A stretch of DNA of 64,000 nucleotides, taken from positions 186,001 through 250,000 of the forward strand of contig JAPSLO010000007.1 of NCBI GenBank assembly GCA_031180725.1. Reading direction: 5' to 3'. Numbering within the stretch: position 1 is the stretch's first letter; each line of letters begins with the position of its first letter. Below are positions 54,670 to 63,827 of this stretch, in pieces. Source of the stretch: Roseomonas sp. (GTDB lineage: Bacteria > Pseudomonadota > Alphaproteobacteria > Acetobacterales > Acetobacteraceae). Below the pieces are notes generated by a model. It searched no databases, was not told the origin of the DNA, and saw only the letters and a program-made list of their open reading frames with translations. Position numbers and translations under genes: made by a program.

Positions 54670-55642
54670 GCCTGTACGCGAGAGCAATGGCAGCGGCGCG
54701 TGTACATGCCAGGGACATCGCCCTCGAGGCCCGGCGCGCGCTGCGTGAACAGTCCTCGGCGAGCGGGCTGCGCGCTGGCACAGCCTTTCCGGTCGGGCGG
54801 CTCGCCGGACGAAGGCCGCGCCGTATCCGCCTCCAAGGCCGAGAAAGGAAGCTGATACCTGGCTCGTATAACGCTGACCTGTCTGTACAGTGCGTGCGGC
54901 TGGCGAGCGTGATTCGGTGCCTTCCGGTAACGCAGAAGGCACGGCGCTGGAAGCACCACAGTCGATTCGGACCAACCCAGGCGCGGCGGGCCTGCGCCGC
55001 CTGACAGAGGAGCGCCTCGAGGTCGTCTACGCCGAGAGCAGCATGCTACGGCTGGTGAAGTCGTTCGGGCCGTCACGGCAGAAGACCCGGTCGCACTCCG
55101 AGGCGCCGACCAGACCGCAGTCAATTGCCCGTCGTCAGATGCTTCGGGACGCGCCGGGATCTGAGCTAACGGGGGGATCTGGCTTGTCTGGGTCGCGAGG
55201 TTATCCAGCCGGGCCGTGGTGCAGCAGGTGGCGTTGCCCGTCTGTCTGCGGCCCGATGCGATGCCAAGCCAGTACTGGCCTAAACTTGCGGCACGCGCCA
55301 GGCAGAGCCTCCTAAGGAATTAAGAATAGGCGTGGCAGCCAACCGACCAGGCAGCGTCACCCACCTTATACGATGCCATGGGCGGGTACTGGCGAGCAGC
55401 CGGGCACAAATCAGCAGGGTGGTCGGTCAGTGCTGGATGCGGCTCTCAGGGCCGTCGGTCAGCAAGAGCTGTCGGGGAGGCCTCGACAGCCTGCGTCACC
55501 TTGCGGTGCTAGCATATCCGGTCCGCAACTAACGCATATCCAAATTGAGACCAGGGCCCGCTTGACGTCGGCTGGCTGGACAGGTCCAACGACGGCCGCG
55601 GTAGGGCCGCCGATCAGGTCTGCCAGAATAAGGGAGTTCAAT
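54670..55642. other. Gene-poor stretch before HU with an IS630-type trace
   Basis: Apart from the transposase trace at 54985-55140 I see no supported gene. A frame runs into HU from 55373 but that leader has no ribosome site. The HU promoter should lie near 55500-55630; no clear pair is visible. Confidence 0.4.
54985..55140 (+). mobile_element. IS630-type transposase fragment
   Basis: The frame reads LRRLTEERLEVVYAESSMLR then LVKSFGPSRQKTRSHSEAP, which matches the winged-helix end of IS630 transposases (EERFGVxYSExGMxRLLxxLGLSxQKTRPxHP). The catalytic DDE part is missing. Confidence 0.5.
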
Positions 55643-55954
55643 GTGTCGAAGAAGTTCCTGACAGAGGTGATCGCCGATAGCGCCGGAATGCCGGTGACGC
55701 AGGCGGGGCGAGTGGCCGCTGACGTGATCGCCGCGATCAAGCGGGAGATCATCGAGACGGGCCGGTTCACGCTGCCGGAGTTCGGCAGCTTCAGCGTGCG
55801 TGAGACGAAGGCACGGACGGGCCTGAACCCGCGCACGGGTGAGAAGGTGAAGGTCAAGGCGGGCGCAACGGTGCGCTTCAAGGCCAGCCCGAACTTGAAG
55901 GAAGCGGCACTCGCCGGCCTCAAGAAGGCCAAGCGCAAGGCAGCAAAGGCCTGA
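55643..55954 (+). CDS. HU/IHF-family DNA-binding protein
   Basis: 103 residues from GTG 55643; AGGGAG stands six bases upstream, while a longer frame lacks one. KKFLTEVIADSAGMPVTQAG, then FTLPEFGSFSVRETKARTGL with the signature NPRTGEKVKVKAG-type arm and a C-terminal KAKRKAAKA Lys-rich tail. Binds and bends DNA as a dimer; nucleoid-associated. Followed by a strong hairpin. Confidence 0.93.
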   Translation: MSKKFLTEVIADSAGMPVTQAGRVAADVIAAIKREIIETGRFTLPEFGSFSVRETKARTGLNPRTGEKVKVKAGATVRFKASPNLKEAALAGLKKAKRKAAKA

Positions 55955-55965
55955 CGAAGGGAAAG

Positions 55966-55992
55966 GGGAACGGGGCCTGCTGCCCCGTTCCC
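55966..55992 (+). terminator. Strong hairpin after the HU gene
   Basis: GGGAACGGGGC and GCCCCGTTCCC are perfect 11-base arms with a five-base loop, 12 bases after the stop. No T-run follows, so it is an imperfect intrinsic terminator or an mRNA-stabilising hairpin. Confidence 0.75.
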
Positions 55993-56000
55993 GACGGAAT

Positions 56001-56490
56001 TCAAGCAGCGCACTTAAGCTGGGCTATGTGCTCGGTCTAAGTCCAAAGCCCCTGGTTCAGCCGTACATCCCCTCGATGCCCACCAGCTCGGGGAACGTGA
56101 CCCAGGTGGCCGGCTCTGGGTGCCCCGACCCCAGGCGGTCAGCCCGCCGCCACGGCGTTCTCATGCACCCGGTTGAAGGTGCGCCAAAGATCGTCCCCGG
56201 TACCCTCTGCCCGCCGCGGTGCTAGCGACCGCTCGGCCGTGATCGGCGCCTCGATCCGGCCTCGGCATTGCCGAAGCACTGCATTTCCGCAGCCTCGTCA
56301 TGTATCTGCGGCCTTCAGCGCGCAATGCGCGTCGTCAAGCATGTCGTAGGATCCTTCGATCACCTGCTGCACGACATGACCTTTGTTGTGTACGCGCGGC
56401 GTGCCGCCCCGGTGAGGGAGTTCGTGCACGGAGGCAGGCGAGCCGCCAGAGATTGGCCTGGCCATGCAGATCACGTGGTTACCCCTCCCA
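56001..56490 (-). pseudogene. DUF932 (plasmid-associated) protein pseudogene
   Basis: The minus strand reads, over several frames, RVHNKGHVVQQVIEGSYDML (family RVPHKGDVxxxVIEGAYxVL), then IEAPITAERSLAPRRAEG, DDLWRTFNRVHENAVAAG and a stop, then RLNQGLWT(stop)TEHIAQLKCAA at the C-terminus (family GIDxNVKLNRALWxLAExM). This is the order of DUF932 proteins from plasmids and integrative elements. Stops and frameshifts show it is dead. The N-terminal half is not recognisable beyond ~56490. Confidence 0.65.
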
Positions 56491-56884
56491 TCTGCTGGTC
56501 GATCCGTGCACTAACGTCCCTCTGACTCGCTGGCCTGGAGCAGCGGGCGTCCTGTGGGACGAAGGTGACGATGACCGGCGAGCAGCAGATCATCTGCGGC
56601 AAGGTCGGCGCGCTGGAGTGGCCCAGCCGTCTGGCAGCATCAGCCATGCCCGTCAGATCATCGCCTACACCCACTTGATCCGGCGCCCCTCAGATCAGGC
56701 CCATACTTCTCCCGAGGCGGCGCCTGGCGATCCTCCCGGCGGCTACGTCTGACCGTTGCCATGCGACGGAGAGGTCTACACGGAGTGCACACGGCCGAAG
56801 GCGTTGGTACCTCCGACTGCATGCCGTCATCGTGCCGTCGCCTCGGCGTCACCAAACCTTCCGTTGTCCGCCAGTGATGTGGGC
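56491..56884. other. Intergenic stretch before the dioxygenase operon
   Basis: No gene supported. It may carry further eroded DUF932 sequence on the minus strand, and must hold the promoter of the 56918 operon. The open plus frame from 56756 runs into the dioxygenase but lacks a ribosome site and crosses the operator. Confidence 0.4.
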
Positions 56885-56904
56885 GCAATGGTACATACCA
56901 TTGC
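56885..56904. promoter_or_regulatory. Operator-like perfect inverted repeat for a GntR/UTRA regulator
   Basis: GCAATGGTA-CA-TACCATTGC: nine-base exact arms with two central bases. The TGGT-N4-ACCA core is that of HutC/PhnF-type operators (for example TGGTATAGACCA). It abuts the AGGAG of the dioxygenase gene (56905-56909), so a bound repressor would block transcription or early elongation. The UTRA regulator gene is at the end of the same operon. Confidence 0.75.
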
Positions 56905-56917
56905 AGGAGCCCAAACC

Positions 56918-57805
56918 GTGACCCAAATCACTGAAGATTGCCCCGGCGTGCGGCGCCTCGGTCCGACCTTCGGCGGTGAGCTGTCCGGCGTCCGCCTTTC
57001 CGCCGACACGCTCGCCGAGCATGCCGACGCCATCCACCGCGCCTTTCTAGACAACAAGGTGCTTGTCCTGAGGGATCAGCAGATCACACCGGCGCTGTTC
57101 AGCGCCTTCGGAGTGGTGTTCGGTGAGCCGGACCCGCACCACGTGATCGCCATGCGCCATCCGGAGCAGCCGAACCTGACCGTCCTGTCCAACCAGGATG
57201 AACCGGGGCGCAAGCCGCAGGCGAAGTACTTCGGTGCCGGCTGGCACTCCGACTATTCTTACAAGGCAGTCCCTGCCGCGGCGACCATGCTGCTGGCCAC
57301 CGAAGTGCCGGACGAGGGCGGAGATACCCTCTTCGCCGATATGGAGGCTGCCTTCGCGGCGCTTCCGGAAGGCCGGAAGGCCGAACTGCGTCGCCTGCGC
57401 GTTCGCCACCAGTATCGCTGGTCGCCTGACCGGGCCGATCCCTGGGCCCGCTGGACCTTCCTCTCGGAAAGCGAGCAGGCAGCGACCCCAGAGGTAGTCC
57501 ACCCGCTCGTGCGCCGCCATCCGGAGACCAGTCGGGAGAGCCTGATGATCGCGCCCCGCGTGATCGGCAGCGTCATCGGCATCGAGGGCATGGAGTCCAC
57601 GGCAAGCGACGCGCTGATCGACGACCTCATGCGTCACGCCGTCAGCGAGCGCTTCGTCTACCGGCACCGCTACCGGCCCTGGGACATCGTCGTCTGGGAC
57701 AACCGCTGCACGCTGCATTGCGCGACGACCGACACGCTCGCCGCCGACAAGGTGCGCCGGATGCTGCGCATCACCATCCGCGGTCTGCCGCCGATCCCCG
57801 CCTGA
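56918..57805 (+). CDS. TauD/TfdA-family Fe(II)/2-oxoglutarate dioxygenase
   Basis: 295 residues from GTG 56918, eight bases after AGGAG. The ATG at 56888 lies inside the palindrome and has no ribosome site, so I reject it. Iron ligands: His110 and Asp112 in WHSDYSY and His267 in TLHCATTD; the 2-oxoglutarate Arg is in VRRMLRITIRG. Family substrates include taurine, sulfonates, phenoxyacids and phosphonate intermediates. First gene of an operon with a TRAP transporter and a PhnF-like regulator. Confidence 0.93.
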   Translation: MTQITEDCPGVRRLGPTFGGELSGVRLSADTLAEHADAIHRAFLDNKVLVLRDQQITPALFSAFGVVFGEPDPHHVIAMRHPEQPNLTVLSNQDEPGRKPQAKYFGAGWHSDYSYKAVPAAATMLLATEVPDEGGDTLFADMEAAFAALPEGRKAELRRLRVRHQYRWSPDRADPWARWTFLSESEQAATPEVVHPLVRRHPETSRESLMIAPRVIGSVIGIEGMESTASDALIDDLMRHAVSERFVYRHRYRPWDIVVWDNRCTLHCATTDTLAADKVRRMLRITIRGLPPIPA

Positions 57806-57899
57806 TCCTTCCAGCCCGCCGGTCCCGCCATGCCCCGCGCCGGTCCCGCCGGTGCGGGCGGCGCCGCGCGCCCTTAGCCATGCCACCAGGAGAGTTCCC

Positions 57900-58886
57900 A
57901 TGTCGGTCCAGACAGCGCGTCTCACCCGCCGCGGCTTCGGCTCCCTCGCCCTGGGCGCCAGCCTCGGCTCCGGCCTGGGCGCCGCCCCGGCCCGCGCGGC
58001 TCGCTTCATCAACGTCGGCGCCGGTCACTCCGGCGGCAGCTTTTTTCCGGTCGGCGCGGCAGTTGTCGCTGCGATCTCTGCCGGGGTGCCTGGCGTCCGC
58101 GCCCAGGTCCAGCAGACCGGTGGGTCGCACGAGAACATCCAGCTGGTGATCCGCCGCCGCGCCGAGTTCGGCATGGCGCTCGCCGACACGCTGTCCGCCG
58201 CCACGCGCGGCGCCGACGCGCGCCGCTATCCGCGCCCGCTGCCCTCGCTCCGCGGCGTCGCGGCGCTGTTCCCGAGCTTCGTGCACCTCGCGGTGCGCGC
58301 CGATTCCGGTATTCGCACGCTGCAGGACCTACGCGGCAAGCGACTCACCGTCGGCGCCGCCGGCGGCGGCACCGAGAGTAACGCGCGCGACATTTTGGCC
58401 GCCGCCGGGATGTCCTTCGAGGATCTCGGCCGCGTCGAGTTCCTGTCCGGCACCGACACCGCCGACGCCATCCGCGACCATCGCATCGACGGGCTGTTCC
58501 TGAGCACCGGCCTCGGCGCCTCGGCCCTTGTGGAAATCGGCCGCAGCATCGATCTGCGCTTCATCCCCATTCCCGCCGAGACCATCGCAGCCATTGGCGA
58601 TGCTGCCTACATCGCCGGCGAGGTACCCGCCGGGGCCTATGCTGCGCAGGGGTTGCCGGCTCCAACCGCCGTCGTCTGGACCCATCTCTTCTGCGATCAG
58701 GCGATGCCCGCCGCCACCGTCACACAGGTCCTGGAGGCGATCTTCTCCGACCTTGACCGGTTCCGCGGCGCCCATGCCTCGCTGCGTCCCTTCTCTCTGG
58801 AGCAGGCGGTCCAGGGCATGCCCATCCCCTTCCATGAGGGCGCAGCGGCCTTCTTCGCCGAGCGCGGCGTCACCGCTCGCCGCTGA
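57900..58886 (+). CDS. TAXI-family TRAP transporter substrate-binding protein
   Basis: 328 residues from ATG 57900 with AGGAGA upstream. Tat-like leader (TRRGFGSLALGASLGSGLGA), then FINVGAGHSGGSFFPVGAAV, the TAXI-type start, and LRGKRLTVGAAGGGTESNAR. It binds the imported compound in the periplasm and hands it to the fused permease 29 bases downstream. TAXI receptors bind Glu/Gln-like and other acids; ligand here unknown. Confidence 0.92.
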   Translation: MSVQTARLTRRGFGSLALGASLGSGLGAAPARAARFINVGAGHSGGSFFPVGAAVVAAISAGVPGVRAQVQQTGGSHENIQLVIRRRAEFGMALADTLSAATRGADARRYPRPLPSLRGVAALFPSFVHLAVRADSGIRTLQDLRGKRLTVGAAGGGTESNARDILAAAGMSFEDLGRVEFLSGTDTADAIRDHRIDGLFLSTGLGASALVEIGRSIDLRFIPIPAETIAAIGDAAYIAGEVPAGAYAAQGLPAPTAVVWTHLFCDQAMPAATVTQVLEAIFSDLDRFRGAHASLRPFSLEQAVQGMPIPFHEGAAAFFAERGVTARR

Positions 58887-58915
58887 CCGGGCGCTCACCA
58901 CGAGGATCCAGCGAC

Positions 58916-61027
58916 ATGACGCCTGCCGCCGACCCAAATCCGCAGCAGCCGGAGCCGGCCACCTCGGGGCTGCTGGCAGGCGATGCCATGGAGCTTGCAC
59001 TGGAGGGGCCCGTCGTCCTCGGCAGCGGCGCCACACGCTGGGCGATCGCCGGGATCGCCGCCGCCTTCGCGGCCTTCCAGCTCTGGAGCAGCCTGCTCAA
59101 TCCGCTGCCGGCCATCACCTTGCGTGGCGTGCATGCATGCTTCCTCGTCGTGCTGTGCTTCCTGATCTTCACCGCCCGCGCAAAGCCCCGCACGGGACGG
59201 GCTGGCTGGGTCGACTGGGGCTGTGCCGCCCTGGGCGCGGCCTGCGGCCTCTACATCCTGCTTGAGGGAGTGGACTTCGCGATCCGCGTCGGCTTGCCGA
59301 ACGCGGCGGATCTCGTTATCGGCACCCTGCTCGTACTGCTGGTCTTCGAGGCGGCCCGCCGCGCCGCGGGCTGGGCCCTGCCCATCCTGTGCGGTACCGT
59401 TCTAGCTTGGGCCTTCTTTGGCGACTTTCTGCCCGCACCGCTGAACCACCGCGGTTACGGCTATGACCAGATCATCGGCCAACTCGTGGTCGGCACCGAG
59501 GGCCTATTCGGCACCGCGACTGCCGTCTCCGCCACCTACATCTTCCTGTTCATCCTGTTCTCGGCTTTCATGCAGCAATCTGGCGTATTGGCGCTGTTCA
59601 ATGACATCGCCCTCAGCCTGGTTGGCGGCCGGCGCTCGGGTCCAGCCCAGGCCTGCATCGTCTCCTCGGCACTGACTGGGCTGGTGAGCGGCTCAGGGAT
59701 TGCCAACGTCGTCTCGTCGGGCCAGGTCACCATCCCGCTCATGCGGCGCTACGGCTATCCCCCAAATTTCGCTGCGGCCGTCGAGGCGTCCTCCAGCATG
59801 GGCGGGCAGATCATGCCGCCGATGATGGGCGCCAGCGCCTTCATCATGGCCGAGATGCTGAACATCCCCTACGCGCAGATCGCGCTCGCCGCTGCCATTC
59901 CCGCCCTCCTCTACTTCGCCGGCATCGCCTGGGTGACCTATCTCGAGGCGCGGCGGCTCGGCCTTAGTGCCTCCGGCGGGCAGGGAAGGACGAGCACCGC
60001 GGTGATGCGCGGGCGCTGGCATCTGCTCCTGCCGCTGCTGGTGATCATCGGCCTGCTCTTTCTCGGCTACTCGCCGCTGTATTCGGCCATGGCGGCGCTG
60101 GCCTTCACCGTCGTCTTGATCCTCGGCCACCCGCTCGCCACGTATTGCGCGGGCAAGGCCGTGCTGCCCGCCTATCTGGCGATCCTGCTCGCGGCCGGAG
60201 GCATCCTCTATGCGCTGGGCTCGCTCTGGCTCGTAGCCTTCATCGGGCTGCTCGCCCTGGCCGATGCCTTCCATCCGGCTGGCCGGACGACGCTGCGCGC
60301 CTGCGGCCGCAGCCTCTACCAGGGTACCATCGGCGCGGTGGTCGTCGGCATCTCCTGCGTCATTATCGGCGTGATGGACGGCATCTTCGGCTTGACCGGG
60401 GTCATGGTGGAGCTGACCTCGGCGTTGATGGCCATCGGCCAGGGGCAGCTCTGGATCAGCCTCGTGCTGGTGATGCTCTCCTGCTTCGTGCTCGGTCTCG
60501 GGCTGCCAACCGTTCCGAGCTACGTCATCTGCGCCACGGTGGCGGCGCCGGCGCTGCTCGGGCTCGGGGTGGCGCCCTTCCTGACGCACATGTTCATCTT
60601 CTACTTCTCCACCCTCGCGCAGCTCACGCCGCCAGTCGCGCTTGCCGCCATCGCCGCGCTGCCCTTCGCCGGACCGGGTGCGTCCCCGATGCGGATCGGC
60701 TGGATCGGCACCCTGCTCGGCCTCTCCGGCTTCCTCGTGCCCTTCGTGGGTGTCTATTCGCCGGAACTGATGCTGGCGGCGGGCGACGGGTGGGACACGC
60801 TGGTGGCGACAACCCGGGTCACGCTGGCGGTGGGCTTCACCGGCGCCGCCTTCGTCGGTTACCTGCGCGGGCCGCTCGGCGTCCCATCACGGGTCGTTCT
60901 GGGCGGCGCGGCCGTGCTGATGATCTTCGTCGACCCGCTGCATTATGGCGCCGGCGCGGCGGCGGGGCTGGCGGTGCTGGCGGTGAACGTCACCCGGTCT
61001 GGGGCGGCCCGCCAGGTTGCGGCATGA
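58916..61027 (+). CDS. TRAP transporter fused permease (DctQM type)
   Basis: 703 residues, usual for TAXI-linked fused permeases. About sixteen or more membrane segments. The large-subunit part has the substrate-path motifs SALTGLVSGSGIANVVSSGQ and ASSSMGGQIMPPMMGASAFI, and LGLGLPTVPSYVICATVAAP near the end. Na+-driven import with the binding protein from 57900. Confidence 0.95.
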   Translation: MTPAADPNPQQPEPATSGLLAGDAMELALEGPVVLGSGATRWAIAGIAAAFAAFQLWSSLLNPLPAITLRGVHACFLVVLCFLIFTARAKPRTGRAGWVDWGCAALGAACGLYILLEGVDFAIRVGLPNAADLVIGTLLVLLVFEAARRAAGWALPILCGTVLAWAFFGDFLPAPLNHRGYGYDQIIGQLVVGTEGLFGTATAVSATYIFLFILFSAFMQQSGVLALFNDIALSLVGGRRSGPAQACIVSSALTGLVSGSGIANVVSSGQVTIPLMRRYGYPPNFAAAVEASSSMGGQIMPPMMGASAFIMAEMLNIPYAQIALAAAIPALLYFAGIAWVTYLEARRLGLSASGGQGRTSTAVMRGRWHLLLPLLVIIGLLFLGYSPLYSAMAALAFTVVLILGHPLATYCAGKAVLPAYLAILLAAGGILYALGSLWLVAFIGLLALADAFHPAGRTTLRACGRSLYQGTIGAVVVGISCVIIGVMDGIFGLTGVMVELTSALMAIGQGQLWISLVLVMLSCFVLGLGLPTVPSYVICATVAAPALLGLGVAPFLTHMFIFYFSTLAQLTPPVALAAIAALPFAGPGASPMRIGWIGTLLGLSGFLVPFVGVYSPELMLAAGDGWDTLVATTRVTLAVGFTGAAFVGYLRGPLGVPSRVVLGGAAVLMIFVDPLHYGAGAAAGLAVLAVNVTRSGAARQVAA

Positions 61028-61071
61028 CAAGTGAGCGGCGCGTGGCGCCGCCGCAGGGAGATGCGTGATCC

Positions 61072-61854
61072 ATGGAGGAACAGGCCCACAAGGACCGCGG
61101 CGGGGGAAGCCCCGCGCTCTGGCGCGAGGTGAAGCTGCGGATCGAGCGCGACATCGTCGCCCGCCGCTTCCGCCGCAACGAGCCGCTGCCGAGCGAGCGC
61201 CTCCTGGCCGAGCAGTACGGCGTCCACCGGCACACGCTGCGGCGGGCCATGGCGGAGCTGGAGGCCGAGGGCCTGGTCAGCGTGCAGCAGGGGCGCGGCA
61301 CCTTCGTCGAGAGCGAGGTTCTCGCCTACCGGATCGGCCGCCGCGTCCGCTTCACGGAGAACGCGCTGCAAGCTGGCTTCGAGCCGGAGGCGACACTGCT
61401 TGGACATGGCTTCGCGCGCGCGACTGCGGAGCAGGCCGAGCGCCTTGGGCTGCGTCCGGGTGCGCGCCTGGTGGTACTGAACACACTCCGGCGCGTCGGC
61501 GGGCGGCCGGTGAGCTACGCGACCCACTGCTTCCCGCCCACGCTTCTTTCCGGCAGCGCTGCGACGCCGGGCGGGCTGGCGCGTCTGTTCGAGACCACGC
61601 GGTCGATCACAGCGGTCCTCGCGGCGCTCGGCGTCGCGGACTACCTGCGCCTCCGCACCGAGGTCAGCGGGCGGATGCCCGACACGGCGGAAGCCCGCAT
61701 CCTGGAGATCAGCGCTGCCCAGCCAATCTTGGCCGTTTCCGGAACCAATATCCGCACGTGTGCCGATAGCTCCCCTGTCCTACTCACCCTTACACGGATG
61801 CCGACGCTACGCGTGCAGCTCGTCTTTGAGGCAGACGCTGGCCGCGGCGGCTGA
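61072..61854 (+). CDS. GntR-family regulator with UTRA domain (HutC/PhnF type)
   Basis: 260 residues. Winged helix at residues ~15-80 (RRNEPLPSERLLAEQYGVHR and GLVSVQQGRGTFV), then an UTRA ligand-binding domain (VRFTENALQAGFEP, LRPGARLVVLNTLRRVGGRP, ISAAQPILAVSGTNI). In phn operons such proteins repress uptake genes until ligand binds. The TGGT-N4-ACCA palindrome at 56885 is its expected target. Last gene of the dioxygenase/TRAP operon, 44 bases after the permease. Confidence 0.93.
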   Translation: MEEQAHKDRGGGSPALWREVKLRIERDIVARRFRRNEPLPSERLLAEQYGVHRHTLRRAMAELEAEGLVSVQQGRGTFVESEVLAYRIGRRVRFTENALQAGFEPEATLLGHGFARATAEQAERLGLRPGARLVVLNTLRRVGGRPVSYATHCFPPTLLSGSAATPGGLARLFETTRSITAVLAALGVADYLRLRTEVSGRMPDTAEARILEISAAQPILAVSGTNIRTCADSSPVLLTLTRMPTLRVQLVFEADAGRGG

Positions 61855-61929
61855 CCGCTCGGAAGCCTTCCGCATACTCCTTCATGGCTTTGTGGCCGGG
61901 TCGGTCGAAGCAGCAGACGCCAGCCTGCT

Positions 61930-62874
61930 CTACCTCCCGAGGCTGCCCGGGAAGTGGCACGCCACGCGCTGCGCATCTACTACTTCCTCCAGCGCTGGCT
62001 CTGCTTCGGCGCAGATACCTGCGGCCCGCGGGCAGCGTGTACGGAAGCGGCAGCCGCTGGGCGGATCGGCTGGGCTCGGCACCTCCCCTTTCAGTACGAT
62101 GCGCGCGCGCCGCTTCATGCCCGGCTCAGAGGCTGCCGATAGCAGTGCTTGGGTATAGGGGTGCTGAGGCGAGGCAAAGAGACGCTCGCGCGGCCCCTCT
62201 TCCACGATGCGGCCGAGATACATGACCGCAACCCGTGGCGCCATGTGCCGCACCGCGGCCAGGTTGTGGCTGACGAAAAGACAGGCCAAGCTCAGCCTTT
62301 CCTGCAGATCCCGGAGAAGGTTCAGCACTTGCGCCTGGATCGAGACATCCAGGGCGCTGGTCGGTTCGTCACAGACCAGGAAAGCAGGCTCCGTCGCCAG
62401 GGCGCGCGCAATAGCGATGCGCTGGCGCTGACCGCCACTGAATTCATGCGGATACCGTGCCGCCTGATCGGGAACCAGCCCCACCATCTCCAGCAGTTCC
62501 GCCACCCGCACGCGGTGGAAGGCACGGTCGCCGCGACCATGGACCACCAGCGGCTCCGCGAGCAGCTCGGCCACCGTCATGCGGGGATTCAGACTGCCGA
62601 AGGGATCCTGGAAAACGATTCCCATGTCTTTTCGCAGCGCGCGCATGGCGCGGTCCGGCAGATGGGTGATGTCCCGGTCACAGAAGATCAGGCGGCCGCC
62701 ATCGGGCTCGATCAGCCGCACCAGAACACGCGCGAGCGTCGACTTGCCGCAGCCACTCTCGCCCACCAGACCCAGGGTTGCGCCGGCATCGATGCCGAGA
62801 TCCACGCCATCAACCGCACGCACGCCGCCGGCGAAGGCCTTGCGAAGGTTGATGCCCTCGATCAACGTGGTCAC
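61930..62874 (-). CDS. Dipeptide/oligopeptide-type ABC transporter ATP-binding protein (DppF-like), second system
   Basis: 314 residues. Walker [11 protein letters not shown]-loop [12 protein letters not shown], signature FSGGQRQR, Walker [13 protein letters not shown]-loop FVSHN, and the C-terminal [10 protein letters not shown] Cys cluster of Opp/Dpp ATPases. It overlaps the next upstream gene by four bases. It is the last gene of the operon and converges on the GntR/UTRA gene. Confidence 0.95.
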   Translation of the reverse strand: MTTLIEGINLRKAFAGGVRAVDGVDLGIDAGATLGLVGESGCGKSTLARVLVRLIEPDGGRLIFCDRDITHLPDRAMRALRKDMGIVFQDPFGSLNPRMTVAELLAEPLVVHGRGDRAFHRVRVAELLEMVGLVPDQAARYPHEFSGGQRQRIAIARALATEPAFLVCDEPTSALDVSIQAQVLNLLRDLQERLSLACLFVSHNLAAVRHMAPRVAVMYLGRIVEEGPRERLFASPQHPYTQALLSAASEPGMKRRARIVLKGEVPSPADPPSGCRFRTRCPRAAGICAEAEPALEEVVDAQRVACHFPGSLGR

Positions 62875-63827
62875 GTTAGTTCCTCCGCGCGGATGCAGGC
62901 GGCGTCCGTTCCTCCTGGTATCGTGCGTAAGGGGGGCTGCGCGGCCTCACAGGCCGGGACGGCATACGGACAGCGTGGAGCGAAGCGGCAGCCGGGCGGG
63001 AAGGCCGCCGGCGTCGGCACCACGCCGGCGATCGCCGGCAGTGGGCCGATCGGGCCTTCCAGGCGCGGGATCGCAGCCAGCAGCGCCCGCGTATAGGGAT
63101 GCACCGGGCGGCCAAACAGGCGCTCCGCCGTGCCTGTCTCCACCACGCGGCCGGCATACATGACCACCACGCGCTCGCAGATCTCCGATACCACGCCAAG
63201 GTCATGGCTGATCAGCAGCACCGCCATGCCGAATTCCTGCCGCAGACCGCGCAACAGGTCGAGGATGCCCGCCTGGACCGTGGCGTCCAGTGCCGTGGTT
63301 GGCTCATCCGCGATCAGCAGGCGCGGCCGGCAGGCTAGGGCAATGGCGATCATGGCACGCTGGCGCATGCCACCAGAAAGCTGGTGTGGATACTCGTTCA
63401 CGCGACGCTCGGCCGAGGCGATTTCCACCAGCTTCAGCAGGCCAATGGCCTCCCGCTGCGCGGCGCGGCGGTCCAGGCCGCTATGGTGGCGCAGCACCTC
63501 CGCGATCTGTTCGCCCACCGTCAGAACCGGATTGAGGGAAGCCATCGGTTCCTGGAAGATCATCGCCATGCGCGCGCCACGCAGGCGCTGCATCTCCCGC
63601 TCCGGCAGACGGGTGATGTCGCGGCCTTCGAAGGTGATGCGGCCGGCGGTGACATGGCCGCCGGCCGGCAGCAGGCCCATCATGGCAAGCGCCGTCATTG
63701 ATTTCCCGCTACCGCTCTCCCCTACCACGCCCAGGACTTCACCTTCGGCAAGGTCAAAGGAGACATCCTGCACCACGCGGACCGGACCGAATGCCACGGA
63801 GAGATCGCGCACGGACAGCAGCGTCAT
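62871..63827 (-). CDS. Dipeptide/oligopeptide-type ABC transporter ATP-binding protein (DppD-like), second system
   Basis: 318 residues. Walker [11 protein letters not shown]-loop [11 protein letters not shown], signature LSGGMRQR, Walker [14 protein letters not shown]-loop ISHDLG, and a Cys-rich [10 protein letters not shown] block. Its ATG overlaps the permease stop (ATGA). With the DppF-like partner it powers the importer that continues beyond the window. Confidence 0.95.
   Translation of the reverse strand: MTLLSVRDLSVAFGPVRVVQDVSFDLAEGEVLGVVGESGSGKSMTALAMMGLLPAGGHVTAGRITFEGRDITRLPEREMQRLRGARMAMIFQEPMASLNPVLTVGEQIAEVLRHHSGLDRRAAQREAIGLLKLVEIASAERRVNEYPHQLSGGMRQRAMIAIALACRPRLLIADEPTTALDATVQAGILDLLRGLRQEFGMAVLLISHDLGVVSEICERVVVMYAGRVVETGTAERLFGRPVHPYTRALLAAIPRLEGPIGPLPAIAGVVPTPAAFPPGCRFAPRCPYAVPACEAAQPPLRTIPGGTDAACIRAEELT

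Noticed and set aside
55373-55642. 90-residue N-terminal extension of HU
   Set aside because: HU proteins are ~90-105 residues; GTG 55643 has a ribosome site and gives the normal length.
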